From positions 5,446,444 through 5,510,443 of the forward strand of contig WMCF01000006.1 of NCBI GenBank assembly GCA_009792885.1: DNA of 64,000 nucleotides, read 5' to 3'. Positions within the stretch are counted from its first letter, which is position 1, and every line of letters starts with the position of its first letter. A program made the translations under genes and the position numbers. Below, one piece after another: positions 15,290 through 26,695 of this stretch. Origin of the DNA: Eremophila alpestris peregrina (Eukaryota; Chordata; Aves; Passeriformes; Alaudidae). The notes under the pieces are model-generated. The model searched no databases. It was given only the letters and a program-made list of their open reading frames with translations, and had not been told where the DNA came from.

Positions 15290-16534
15290 CCTGCAGGGCC
15301 TACTTCCAGAAAAGAGTTTAAAACTCACCATTACAAATGGATCAAATTGCTGTATGTCTGGACATTTTGGATAGGTAGCAAAGGTCCTTGCATGTCTTGG
15401 TGGAAGGACAAACTAGATGACATGTAGCTCTGCCTGCAGAGAACTATGATGAGAATGTGTCTGTGAATTCCTTCACCAATGTGCAGCAAGACAAGGAAAG
15501 GAGACAAACATTGAGAAACAAAACAAACAGCAAGAACTCATGCAAATAATTTTATGCTGAACTAGCTTTTTCCTATTAAAGCATTAATTTCTGTCAAATA
15601 AAATCTTACAGATTTACATACTTAAAAATGCTGGTATCTTAGTGTTTCAGCATTCTCCTTATGCTGGGGAATGTTAGCTGATGAAAGACTGTGGCATTGA
15701 ATTGAAAAATGTATTTCCTCTGGGAAGCAATTTAATTACAGCAAAATGTTTTTCATTTTCACAGAAAATTGACTATATCTTGTTTGTTTATTTCTTTTTG
15801 CTTCTGATGTCAGTCCATTACCATCACTGGAAGGAAAATGTAAATGCATTTAATTCCTGGCAAGCCTATCTCACCTTCCCCTTGTGTTTCTTAATCAAAC
15901 AGCAAAATAACCTTGGCATTAAATTATTGAAAAATTGTGTTGTTTATTGACCTTTGGATTTTAAACATCTTTATAAATATTTCCACTCTAAGTTCTTGAA
16001 AAATTATTAATATTGACTGTTTATTTGATACCATAATTCACATTTTTCCTTTCCAAAGCAGGCAACAATAGACAAAATTCCACTGAGAGTATAGGGCAAT
16101 AAAAGAACATCCAAAAAATCTGCTCAAGAATACTCAAGCATATAATTCACTATTTAAATGATTAAATGTACTTCAAATTGAATTTGTGAGAGAAAAATCT
16201 TTTGCTTTTTAATAACATTTAAAGAGTAAAACTGCTTTGAGGCAACAAATGACCAAGTAAGGAGAAATCACTGATCTAATTTCAAAAGCCCACCAAAATT
16301 GAAAGTAAACATTATTCATCTATTCTATTTTATAAAGTGTTCTTAATACTTCAACAAAAAAGGATTAATAATGATAAGAAGAATTCTTATTTGGTGGAAC
16401 AAGAACATTTCTTTCAAAGTTATATATTTTCCCTAAGATGAAAATTGGAATTACTGAACAATAAATTTTTTATGTAAATGAATTGAACACAACATATCTT
16501 TAATATCTATGCTCTTCCTTTCTTTTTTAATCAG

Positions 16535-16607
16535 TGGAGCTAGACTTGCAGAAAGCAAGAATGTTTGAAGAAAGCATGCATGAAGAAGCCAAGCACTTCC
16601 TCCTAGA
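16535..16607 (+). other. Exon-like segment of unknown gene (candidate only)
   Basis: A 73-base segment preceded by a strong pyrimidine tract and atcag, and followed by a perfect gtaagt donor. Only one of three frames is open; read from 16537 it gives ELDLQKARMFEESMHEEAKH then FLL, a charged, helix-forming peptide. I do not recognise it and see no partner exon in the surrounding AT-rich DNA. It could be part of an unannotated transcript, a non-coding RNA exon or a coincidence. Confidence 0.2.
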
Positions 16608-19600
16608 GTAAGTATTTGCAAAAGGTGTTTGTTCATAAAGAATATACATTTATATTTTCCTAGCAAGGCATCCAGTAACAAACAATATTATCTTCATATG
16701 CATTCCATGCCTTTTCAATCAGCTGCAAATCCTGACGTTCTTGTTGAAGGTGTCACACCTTTTTTATTTCCTCCATTTGTTTATTTTGTTTTTATCCTGC
16801 AACATATTCACATGGAAATGTAAACTTTCCTCTTCTTAATCAATATGTAGCAAACTCTACCCTGCAATAAATTTAGCTTTGTCACACCTGCCTTTTAGAG
16901 CAGGTGCATCATATCTGGGGATATTTATTTTCAACTTTTTCATTGCTGGACCTCAGTGACTTCCTATGCTTCTCTCAGTGGAGGGAATGGAAGCTGGTTA
17001 CAGCCCTTATTTTTAGTGAGGCTTAACATCATCCAAAGTGGCACTGTTCCCAGGAGGAAGCCTTTGGCCAACGCATTTTGGACCTGCAATACAGCAAGGT
17101 GACTGCAGCAAAGAAAAAAAAAAAACCAAACAAATAAATAAGGAAAAAGACAACAGTGCTATCATATAACGTGGTCAGGCAATGCTAAATAGGTATGGTA
17201 TTGCTGCACAGCTGAGGGTGCAACTACCATGCAAGAGTTTTAATTTCTCAGTTGTGGAATTGGTCTCACACAAACTCCAGACCCAGCTTTCATTATGCTG
17301 TTGGTAGGTTCAGTTCAAGTAGCCTCACCAGAAACAATGTTTCATGAATTTGCAAGGGTTTGTATAGTGCTTCTGAGTCCAGAGGAATAAGGAATATTAA
17401 TGTAAGACCCTATTATACAGTGAGGAGACTTTCAGCTTCTTCCAGAAGGCTGTCTAGTATAAAAGCACAAAAAATCTTCAGGTAAGTAAGATTTGTCCTA
17501 GTTTTCTACCTAGATACTTTTCAAAGGAAAGGCAAAGTCTGACAAAAAAAAGTATCAATAGTTATGAGCAAATCATAAGCCTATAGATATTCAATAACTC
17601 TTAAATGTGTTATTAAACTTGAAATGCATTTAACATTGACCCGGTTTGAGACAAATTTGGGAGTTACCCCAAGACATTCATAAAAGTTTTCAAGACAGCA
17701 GCATTTTGTGTTAAGGTTTTTCACAATGGCTTTCTCTCATAAAACTGGCTCTGTTACTCAGAATACTGAGAACAAGGAAAAATACAAGCCACATTGCATT
17801 CTCAGCCTAACTGACTTAATTCCATGCACCTCAGCAATGTTGCTTCCCATTCACTCCTGTGCAAGGCTTTGGTTCAACAAAGCAGTTACATATGTGCTGA
17901 AAGCCCTCACTGAGCAAAGAAATCCCTTTGCTTAACTGTAGACAAGGTTAGACTGGGTTGCAGTGCTTGTTTTTTTTTGTTGTTTTTTTTTTAAAGTTAA
18001 ATGTGTGTCTGAGACCTTTACTGGATGAGATCCTAATTGAATAAAAGAGCATATTTGAGTCTATCCCCTATAATCTTCTCCATAATGTTCACAATCTTTC
18101 TTCTCTAAACTATTTTTCCTGATACTGTTTACCTTGTCTTAGCTCTAAATGCAACATGATCCCCTAAAATTTCCACATGGCACTGGGCTACATGAAACTG
18201 AGCAAGGGGTGGGGATCCTGTGACATTATAAGATTGCCTTTGTGGGTCATACTAAGCAAGAAATATGAGTTAAATTTGCAGTTCAATTAATTGTCAAACA
18301 GTAAAATTAAGTAGTGCTTTTACAAAAATATTTGAACTCTGGTGTAAGACCATTGATTCAGAAAATAAGAAGCACATTCTCAAGAAAGTTCATGAGAATT
18401 TTAATTTAAAGAGAGAAATGTTGTGTTCAATATTAAATTGAAAATAAAACAACAGAATGAAATTGGCAATTCTGACCCAAAAACCTGCTACTGACACTGG
18501 AATTAATATGTCAGCAGTATGCCTGGTTGATGGGAGTCCTGGTCCTGATAATTGTGATGATTCTGGAAGATGTGTTTGGAGTGGAAGGCCTTTTCTGAAA
18601 CTGGATCATTTAATAGTCTTCCACTTACTCTGAGAGATATTATACAGTCATTTTAATAAAACAATAGAGCTCTAACACCTAACAAGTTCTTTTTTCTTTC
18701 CTCACTACTCTCACTGGAAAGCTGTTCCAGCACACTGCTGCACCTTGTCTAATTTCCGGACTAAATTTAACCATGACCAGGATATAAATATTTATTCACA
18801 TACTGGTGTTCCCCTTTATTTAAAGGCTGGTAGAGTGCTTTGCCTCATTAGTGTTTACACTTCTAGCTCCAAGCACAGCTGCTTTGTCTGACTGAGTCCC
18901 ATATCACCATTTCTCTCCAAGCCAAGCAGATCTTGCTCTTTCACTGCGTCTGCATTAGTCCCCAGCTGCTCAGCGAGTGCAGATGTACGGCAGAGTCAAC
19001 TTTTCTGCCTGAAGCTTGTACTGTTGTCATGACAGGTTCCAGTCTTTGCTTATGTGCTTTTGTGTTGGTTTTTTGGTTGGATGGTTTGCTTTTGTTGTTG
19101 GTTTTTCTCCTGTTTTGTTTGCTTGCTTTTTTTTGTGTTGTTTTGGTTTTCTTTTTTTCTGGAGCTGTTGCAGGCCTTCATCTTCATGTGGACATTTAGA
19201 GATTTTTGTATCTCTGGCCATAGCATGTATTGCACTTCAGATTGCCTATCTGTAGTGGCAGCAAGACACATCTTGAAGGAAACCAAAAGTCATCTTTCAA
19301 AAAACAAACTTTTAAAGGTAGTGTAATTAGGAGCTCTGTATCTTGAGCAACTCTTCTTTTCATCTCCAGGTGAACTTTGTCAAACGTGCAGACAGCAGTG
19401 AACTTCCATAGATGTAGTCTACAGGAGTCATTCAAGCAGGTTTTACAAAGATAAATGTAATCCCAAAGTAAATAAGAGTAGTAAAGTTGTGTATGGAACC
19501 TAATTATAGAGGATTGTGATGTGTGACAATGTGCATGGACAAAGAACGAACTCTCCCTCAGGTAGGAATTTGTAATATCTGAAATATGTGACTAAAATCT

Positions 19601-20506
19601 AGTCACTTTTTATCTTGCTATGTCAAAGCTGCTTTTCTGATTAGAAGTCAACTTTATTTCTCAGACATCCTTTGTTAGCTTCATGCCCTCCTTTGCCTTG
19701 CCTTTCTGATTGTTTTTTTCCTGCCCTGCTAACTTTGCAGTAAAAGTGCAAACACCAGTTTGGTAGAGTTAGTGCAGAATAACATGCCAGTCTCTCAGAT
19801 CTTCAGTCTTGATGCTTTTAACTTTAGACTCTTCCAAGGAAAAAGGTTTTTTCTAAGAGCTGGGGAAGTATGAGAGTTTACTCAATGTTGATACTTATGA
19901 TGTTTGCATAAACAAGTTTTTGGATGTTGTGTTGAAGACTTCAAGAGTTTCTGTAAACTATGATCTGTAAACCCTAAGAGCTGTAGTTTGTACTATAATT
20001 GCTTAATTTTTTTTCAGTTAATTGAGACTGATGTTTTCTTGATGAGTGCCCTGGGAAACCTGGATACTGCAGATTATTTGGCATTGACGTTAGTGTCCTG
20101 GCATTGAATGATCCACCCTGACATCATGTTAGCATGCACTACGTCACCTTGGGATGTGAGCCTTGAGACATGTTTATTTCTTGTCTTAAGTTACTGCTGC
20201 GTGCTCTTAATCAGTTCTCCCTTTCCACCTCAGCAGTGACTGTGCTGATATGAAGCCTTTCTTGACCAGTTTTTCTTAGTTCATGGATCATTCAAAGAAC
20301 TCAAAGACTATTAATTATTCACTAAATCTCTGGTCTCTCTTTGAGGGATTATCACCTTTCTACTAAATACTGAAAAGGGACTGATATTCAGTGGTAGTGT
20401 GTTAATACAATTGTTCAGTAACTTTTTTTTCACAGCTGCTCTGTTCAATAGCTTTTAATCATGGTCTGGAAGCATTAATCATATTCAGTTCAGTGCTGTA
20501 GTTAAA
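16608..20506. other. Intergenic DNA
   Basis: Nothing recognised beyond the G/T-rich tract at 19061-19160. Confidence 0.6.
19061..19160. repeat. G/T-rich low-complexity tract
   Basis: About 100 bases with almost no A on the + strand: ttggttttttggttgg, tttgttgttggttttt and similar units. It gives overlapping spurious open frames in several frames on both strands. Confidence 0.85.
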
Positions 20507-21215
20507 TTGGCTAACACAATAGCTTTGCCTCAATCTTCACCAAGAGGTGCTCCAGACACACCATCCAAATCAGGGAAGAAAAAGGCAGGGACTGGGAGAA
20601 TGCAGAACCACCTGACTGTAGGAGAAGATCAAGTTCAAGACCACCTAAGAAATATAAAGATGCACAAGTCCATGGGATCGGGTGAGATGCATCCACAGAT
20701 CCTGAGACAACTGGTGAATGAAGTGGCTAAGTCTCCTTCCATCCTATTTGAGAAGTTGTGGCAGGCCAGTGAAGTTTCCACTGCCTGGAAGAGGGGACAC
20801 ATAACCCCCATTCTTAAAAAGCAAAATAAGGAAGACACAGAGAATTACAGGCCAGTCGGTGACATCTCTGTTCCCACCAAGATCATGAAGCAGATCCTCC
20901 TGGAAACTATGCTGAGGTACATGGAAAACTAGGAGGTGATTGCTGACAGCCCTTCACTAAGGGCAAATTTTGCCTGACAAATCTGTTTGCTTCTTATGAC
21001 AGGGTTACAGTGTTGGTGGATAAGGAAAGAGCAACTCATGTCATCTGTCTGGACTTGCACAAAGCATTTCACACTGCCTCATATAACTTCCTTCTCTCTA
21101 AACTGTGGAGACAAGGATTTGATGGATGGACCACTTGGTGGATAAGGAATCAGATGGATGGTCCCACTCCAAGAGTTGCAGTTAACAGCTTGGTGACTTT
21201 TTTTCAAAGAACTTC
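20507..21215 (+). pseudogene. Decayed CR1 LINE, reverse transcriptase fragment
   Basis: The first segment (to 20932) reads VQDHLRNIKMHKSMGSGEMH, then KLWQASEVSTAWKRGHITPI and ENYRPVGDISVPTKIMKQIL, the amino-terminal part of a CR1 reverse transcriptase. A stop and frame change follow (the GFTKGK-like region near 20940-21000 survives in another frame). It resumes at 21010 with VICLDLHKAFHTASYNFLLS, where the conserved F/YxD of the polymerase palm appears as CLDLHKAF, then GFDGWTTWWIRNQMDG. It stops near VAVNSLV without the catalytic YADD block. Stops and frameshifts make it inactive. Both ends are approximate. Confidence 0.9.
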
Positions 21216-23321
21216 TCAAACAGAGTTGATTGGCCAAATACAGGAATAATTGACTGAAAACCTCTGGAATGCCATCTTGAGGACTCTAATAGCCTCTAAA
21301 ATAAATGCAGTATACATTTTAATCCCTGTACTATTCTCAGAGCTGGTTCCCACTCACAGCAAAACCAAGGAAAGGCCCATAAATTCAGCAGAAGGTAGAC
21401 AGGACCTAAAAGCTTTACAAGGAACAAGATGCAGTGTGTTAATGATCCATACATCTGTGGTTCAATTTTGAAATAAGTGTTCAAGAAAATCTTGCAAATA
21501 GTTGGAAAAATAAATATAACTGACATTTCTCTCAAATTGTCATGGAATGCACTCCAGCTGTATTTATTATACACAATTTCTCCATGTGCTATGTGCTTGC
21601 ATTCTTTTGTGATGAATGATGTTGCCGTGTGTTGGAGTGTTCATGCTATCTTTCTTTGGATCAGGAATGTGTAGGAGGTTATTTGAGAAAAAAATACTGT
21701 AGGACCTCCCCTCATATTTTTGAATTTTGTTGCATGGAGCTGAGCAGTGGCTGAATGGCTTGGTTTAGGAGAGTTCACTGGAAGCAGAACACAGCCTGTT
21801 GATGCTACCAGAGGACTCATGCCTTGCTGTCCATTTGGCCATGTCTTCATGAACTGAGGATCAGAACTCCATCTGTTGTTTGACTTTTCACTGGGAGTCT
21901 TTGGACATAAATGTTACCTTTCTGATAAGGTAAACTGTGGGCCTGGGCACGCCTAATAGTCCTAGACACTATGGCAGCAGTGAATAATGCATTACCATGA
22001 ATCACTGGAGCTCCTTGGAAATTAATGAACTTGGCTGCCACTCAAACCTGGAGAAGAATTTTACCCTATAGAGGCCTCCAACTCCATCAAGGAGCATACT
22101 AGAAAGCAAGCTGATCTTGTGGTATGCAGCAAATGTAGAGATCCAGTTTCAAAAAGGGAAAGAAATGATACAACATGTAATGCCATAAAAGCCATATGCC
22201 ATCACACAGGATATTACTCACATGGCACAGATCCTCATAGTGACATGTAAGTTGATTGCTATTTTACCCTTATGTTGTGACTGAATGCTGGAGTTAAAGG
22301 AAAAATGATAAACAGCATGTAGCTTAAGTTTAAAGAGGAAGTTTCCAAGAAATACAAATTCATTTGTGGGAAAAGCTTTCTGTTTCTGGTTTCTCCTGCG
22401 ATTGCAGTTTTCTCATAAACATATTGAATTTTGAAATTTGTTCCGCATTTTTTCTTCCAATGGAAACAATAAATGAACTGGCATCCCAAGTCTTCTCTTC
22501 CTAGATAATCTTCTCTCTTCCTTAGTGTGCTGTTACTGCTTGGCCAGCATTGCTTTCTGATTTTCTCTCTGACCTCTTTCTCTTGGGTTCCTGGCAGCAC
22601 AGTGGCTCACTTGGAGATTGTTTCCTTCTTTGACCCCAGTGAAAAGAAGTGGTTAGAAAACTTTCCTAGGATGTGAATGCAATGGCTTCAGCTTTTTGAG
22701 AAAGACCCAGCTCTCCCACTACTGGGCAAGCGCTGTAATCACTCAGCTGTTATGGCAGAATCTGCGCTTTTCCTGTTCTCTGTAAGGAAGCCGGTGCCAA
22801 CATTTTCTCCTCCTCCCATGATCGTAGTGCTAAGGGTAAATATTCTGAGAAGGCTTAGGGGACAAATGCCCCCAGGGATGTATGTAGAATTTAAGGGCCT
22901 GCCTGCCTAAATCAAGACTGCAGAGCAGAGGATGAGGTGCCTGGATGGCTCCCCAGGCTGGAAGGACAGAGTGTTGAGCTCTCAACAATACATGCCATCA
23001 CTGCAGGAACTTGCGGGACAGTCATGAAATGCTGACAGATGGAGATACCTGGGAGTTTAGGTGATTTGTCTTTGGATCACTCTCAGGTACACAAGCAGAA
23101 TTCCAGCACAAGAAAACTTACAAGCCATGTCTGTAACATTGACTACAACATTCAGCAAAGTGTTTGTTGTAAGGTACCCAAATACACTTCAGGAGAGTAG
23201 ACTGAGTGTAGAGGATGTTGATGGGAAGTAGGCTGGAAGCTGGCTGTGCAGTCAGGGTGACTTTGCTAATGCAGTAGAAGAAACACTATCGGAGCAGCTG
23301 TATCTTCAGTCTCTAGGATGG
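21216..23321. other. Intergenic DNA between CR1 and LTR
   Basis: No recognised gene. The 113-codon minus-strand frame at 22259-22600 has no family features that I can identify. Confidence 0.55.
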
Positions 23322-24398
23322 TGTAGCGGGGTGTCCTTGCCTGGATCCCAGGCACCCACCAAAGCCTCTCTATCACTCCTCTCTGCAACTGGATAAGGGA
23401 GAGAAAATAAAACAAAGGGTTCATGCATAGGGATAAGGACTGGGAGAGATCACTCACCAAATACTGTCACAGGCAAAACAGACTGTAACGGGGGTTATTA
23501 AATGGATTTATTACTAATAAAATCAGAGCAGGATAATGAAAAGTAAAGCAAGATTTTAAAAACACCTTCCCCTCATCCCTCCCTCCTTCCCAGCTCTACC
23601 TCCAGCGATGCAATGAGATGGGGAAAGGGGTCATTATGTCTCTGCTTAGGGAGAGGAGTCCTTCTCCCACTCCAGCATGGGGTCCCTCCCATGGCAGACA
23701 GTTCTCCATTAAATGAGAAGCAACCACCCCAGGAGCAACAGTTCTCCACAAACTGCTACAAGGTGGGTGCACTCCTTCAGGGACAAGCTGCTCCAGCGAG
23801 GGATCCCCCATGATGTCACAAGTCCTACCAGGAAATCTGCTCCAGCATGGGCTCCTCTCTCCATGGGTCTGCAGGTCCCTGCCAGGAGCCTGCTCCACCA
23901 TGGGCCTTCCATGGATTCACAGCCTTGCCCTCAGGCATCCACCTGCTCCAGTGTGGGGTCCAGCTCCTTCAGGGGCTGCAGGCAGATTCCTGCATCCCTG
24001 TGGACTTCCATGGGGTGCAGGGGCACAGCTGCCTCACCATGGTCTGCACCAGGGGCTGCAGGGGAATCTCATCTCTGGAGCCTGGAGCACCTCCTGCTCC
24101 TCCTTCTGCACTGACCTTGGGGTCTGCAGGGCTGGTCCTCCCACATATTCTCACCCTGCTCTTCTCTGGTCCCAGTTACAACTGCACAATAACTCTTTTT
24201 TTTTCTTTTCTTCAGTGAGCTATCATAGAGTTGTAACCTCCGTTTCTGACTGGCCCAGCCTTGGCCAATGGCACATTTGTCTTGCAGCCTCTTGGGATTG
24301 GCTCTGCTGGACACGGAGGAAGCTTCCAGCAGCTTCTCACAGAAAACACCCCTGCAGGCCCCCTCACAACCAACACCTGGCCTTGCAAACCCAATACA
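23322..24398 (-). mobile_element. Solo-LTR-like endogenous retrovirus LTR, minus strand
   Basis: About 1.08 kb of GC-richer sequence with tandem-like tcc/atggg/gctccagc phrases. I recognise it as a long LTR frequent in passerine genomes, here in reverse orientation: its 5' end is at the right (reads tgtattggg on the minus strand) and its 3' end at the left. It has TG...CA termini, a minus-strand AATAAA at 23507-23512, and near-matching 5-bp flanks (gatgg at 23317-23321, gaggg at 24399-24403). No gag, pol or env coding sequence adjoins it, so it looks like a solo LTR. The overlapping open frames (up to 217 codons) are by-products of its composition. The exact family (ERVL or ERVK type) is not settled. 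Confidence 0.75.
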
Positions 24399-26214
24399 GA
24401 GGGGCTGTCTACCTTGGCACTGCTCTGTCCAGTTGGCAGGACAAAGCACAAAGACCATCATAATCAGAGGATGAATGCCCACAAAGCAGAGATGAGCTTA
24501 AATGGTTTGAGAGTCATATTAAAACTTTTCTAATAATTTGGATTATAACTAGCATCTATGGTCATTTCTGAGTGCTCTTAAGTTTAAAACACTCATTCAT
24601 ATACAGCAGGGATGGCTTAAAACTGAAAATGAACTCAGCCTTTTCTGTGGAGGAAGAATGTAGATGTATTAGCATGGCAGTGGTCTTTGCCAGACTCTTC
24701 TTGGGCTAATGATTCAAAGCCCTTGGCTGTTTCCAGGGAGAAGGAAAATAGGGATGTTTTCTACAAAAACACATTCCTTGCTCTGTACCCAGATATGATG
24801 TAGGATCCAATGTGGACGAGCATGAGTCATGTGCTCCACATGCCTTATGGCACTTTCTAAGTAGGCAGTGAAGTGCTGGCTCATGAGTCATCAGCTTCAA
24901 GTGAGTGGGCAGTCAAATCCTGCATAAGCTGATTTTTCAGAAACATTTCTAATGGGCAAATATAGCATGGGCAAATTATTTTGGTTCTGTTTGTGTCTCC
25001 TCAGCTTCAGTTTTGGCCAAGGCCCCATGTCATTAAGCCTGACACATCCTACAAGTTTTATTTTGTGCTATTCCAGCTGTGACATGCTTGTCCAGAGAAG
25101 ATTCATCACCTGCTTTTCTATAAGCAGTTTCCATTTTCCTTAGCATTACAACAGAAGCAAGGAAGTGAATGGAAATAGCAAACAAGATAAATAAACCGTA
25201 CTATTTCTTCTGCAGTTAGGGCTGCTTTGGCATCAGACTATGGTTCTGTTGAGTCTTAAATTCAAAACATATATTTTCCCTTCCACTAGTCTCCTTTTAG
25301 TGTCATTAGATGATATAAAATGGATTTAATCCTGCTATTTCAAAACTGCACGTGAAACTTCATACAGCCACAGAAATCCTGCCTGTCTTGTTGAGACAGA
25401 GCTCCTGCTTCAGCAAAGATACCCTCAACTGAGTTTCAAAGGTGCCATGCCCTGCTTGTACTCTTTATTCCCAGGACCACACATAGGTCAGGCATTCCCT
25501 CCACCTTTATACAAACTGCAGAAAGACCCCTTCCATTCTTCTCTGGACCCTTGGTGTGTAGCTCATGAGGAGCTCAAAAAATGGCAACTTTCCAGATAAT
25601 AAGCAAAAGACAGCCAGCACAAACTGGACTGGAAGAGACTACTCAACACCGCTCCTTGGACCTGGCATCTGCCAGAAAACCAGCCTTGCTCTGCTGCCAG
25701 CTGCCACCACTGCCGCTATCTCAAAGAGCAAGGTGTGCACCACAATGCCTGGTGGAACTGTTCCGCTGACTCACAAGGCTGTCCTGTTTAAAAGCTGCTA
25801 TCAACAAGCGTTTCTTTAAAAAAAGCTTTTTCTTAATATAAAAATCAGTATCCGGTGCAACTTCCCCTCAACTCCCACCCTCCCCAAACCCACACTAAAC
25901 ATGAAGACCACCAATAAAAGCAGGCTGCCGACAAAGCGCAGCAACCCAGACTGTGGACACTGGATGTGGAATTGCCCACAGCCCCATTTTCTTGGCTGCA
26001 CACCCGCCGTGCCAGCACACGGGAGGCGGCCTCTTCCAGGGACACCTGATGGAGCAGGATCAGACTTCAAACAAATAACACAGCCTGTCCCTTCCCGACT
26101 TTCGAGGGCCTCACGTACTACCCGAACAGTAGTTTATTGGACAGCCTCTTTGTTTCACCCGAACTGCAGAGCAGTTGCATGCACGGCTGCTCCCCCGCTC
26201 CCTCCCGCTTTCTG
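24399..26214. other. Intergenic DNA immediately 5' of the NOX4 CpG island
   Basis: AT-rich, then rising in GC from about 25900. Distal promoter elements may be here, but none can be assigned from sequence alone. Confidence 0.5.
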
Positions 26215-26490
26215 GATCACATTTCAGCCCGGCCGGGGATAGGGGGGCGTCGGGCAAGTGGGATCCCCACGGACGGGATTCTCCGCGGGGAAACGCTCTT
26301 CCCCAAGGCGAGGGATGCGAGGAAGGGGCCGCACCGCAGCGCGGCAGGGCATGGCAGGGCATGGCACGCTGCCCTCGGGGATGTCCCCCCGAGCCCCGCT
26401 CTGCCCCGGGCGGCAGCGCTGCGGCTCCCGGGGCGCTCGGCGGCGGACAAAGGGCAGCGCCGGCGGGACGGAGCCGGGGGCCGGCGGCGC

Positions 26491-26499
26491 GGCGGGGCC
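26491..26499 (+). promoter_or_regulatory. GC box (Sp1/KLF-type), distal
   Basis: ggcggggcc, a GC-box core 140 bases before the NOX4 ATG inside the CpG island. Binding is inferred from the motif only. Confidence 0.45.
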
Positions 26500-26529
26500 G
26501 GAGCGCTACGCCCCTGCGGCCGGAAGACA

Positions 26530-26562
26530 GGGCGGGGGGTGAGGGGTGGGGAGAGGGGAGGG
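26530..26562 (+). promoter_or_regulatory. GC box and G-quadruplex-type motif in NOX4 promoter
   Basis: Six runs of three or more G on the coding strand (26530-32, 26534-39, 26543-46, 26548-51, 26555-58, 26560-62) separated by loops of one to three bases. This meets the usual G4 pattern and has short, stable loops. The first part, gggcggggg, is also a consensus GC box. It lies about 77-109 bases upstream of the start codon, in the expected core promoter or 5' UTR. Confidence 0.6.
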
Positions 26563-26638
26563 CGGCTCGGCCCGGCTGAAAAGGAGGGCTCGCCCGGCGG
26601 CCCCCACCCTCGGTCCTGCCCCGCGGGCGTCCCGCACC

Positions 26639-26695
26639 ATGGCGCTGTCCTGCAGGAGCTGGCTGGCCAACGAGGGGAGCAAGCACCTCTTCCTG
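26639..26695 (+). CDS. NOX4: NOX4 coding exon 1 (residues 1-19)
   Basis: Encodes MALSCRSWLANEGSKHLFL, the cytosolic N-terminus before TM1, and ends in phase 0. The start codon sits in cgcaccATGG, a strong Kozak context, and no ATG lies in the 100 bases upstream, so this start is unambiguous. The donor is gtaggg, weaker than most donors in this gene, inside a G-rich stretch of the CpG island. Residue 5 is Cys where I recall Trp in human. Confidence 0.96.

Larger units (their letters stand above)
3721..16534. other. Intergenic DNA upstream of NOX4
   Basis: AT-rich, CpG-poor DNA with A-rich tracts at 6271 and 15195. The longest open frame, 193 codons at 6982-7563, is Ser/Phe/Leu-rich, lies in pyrimidine-rich DNA and has no recognised domain. 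I see no coding gene. Confidence 0.6.

Noticed and set aside
23810..24463. 217-codon + strand and 137-codon minus-strand frames
   Set aside because: They fall inside the LTR-like repeat and have no retroviral protein motifs.
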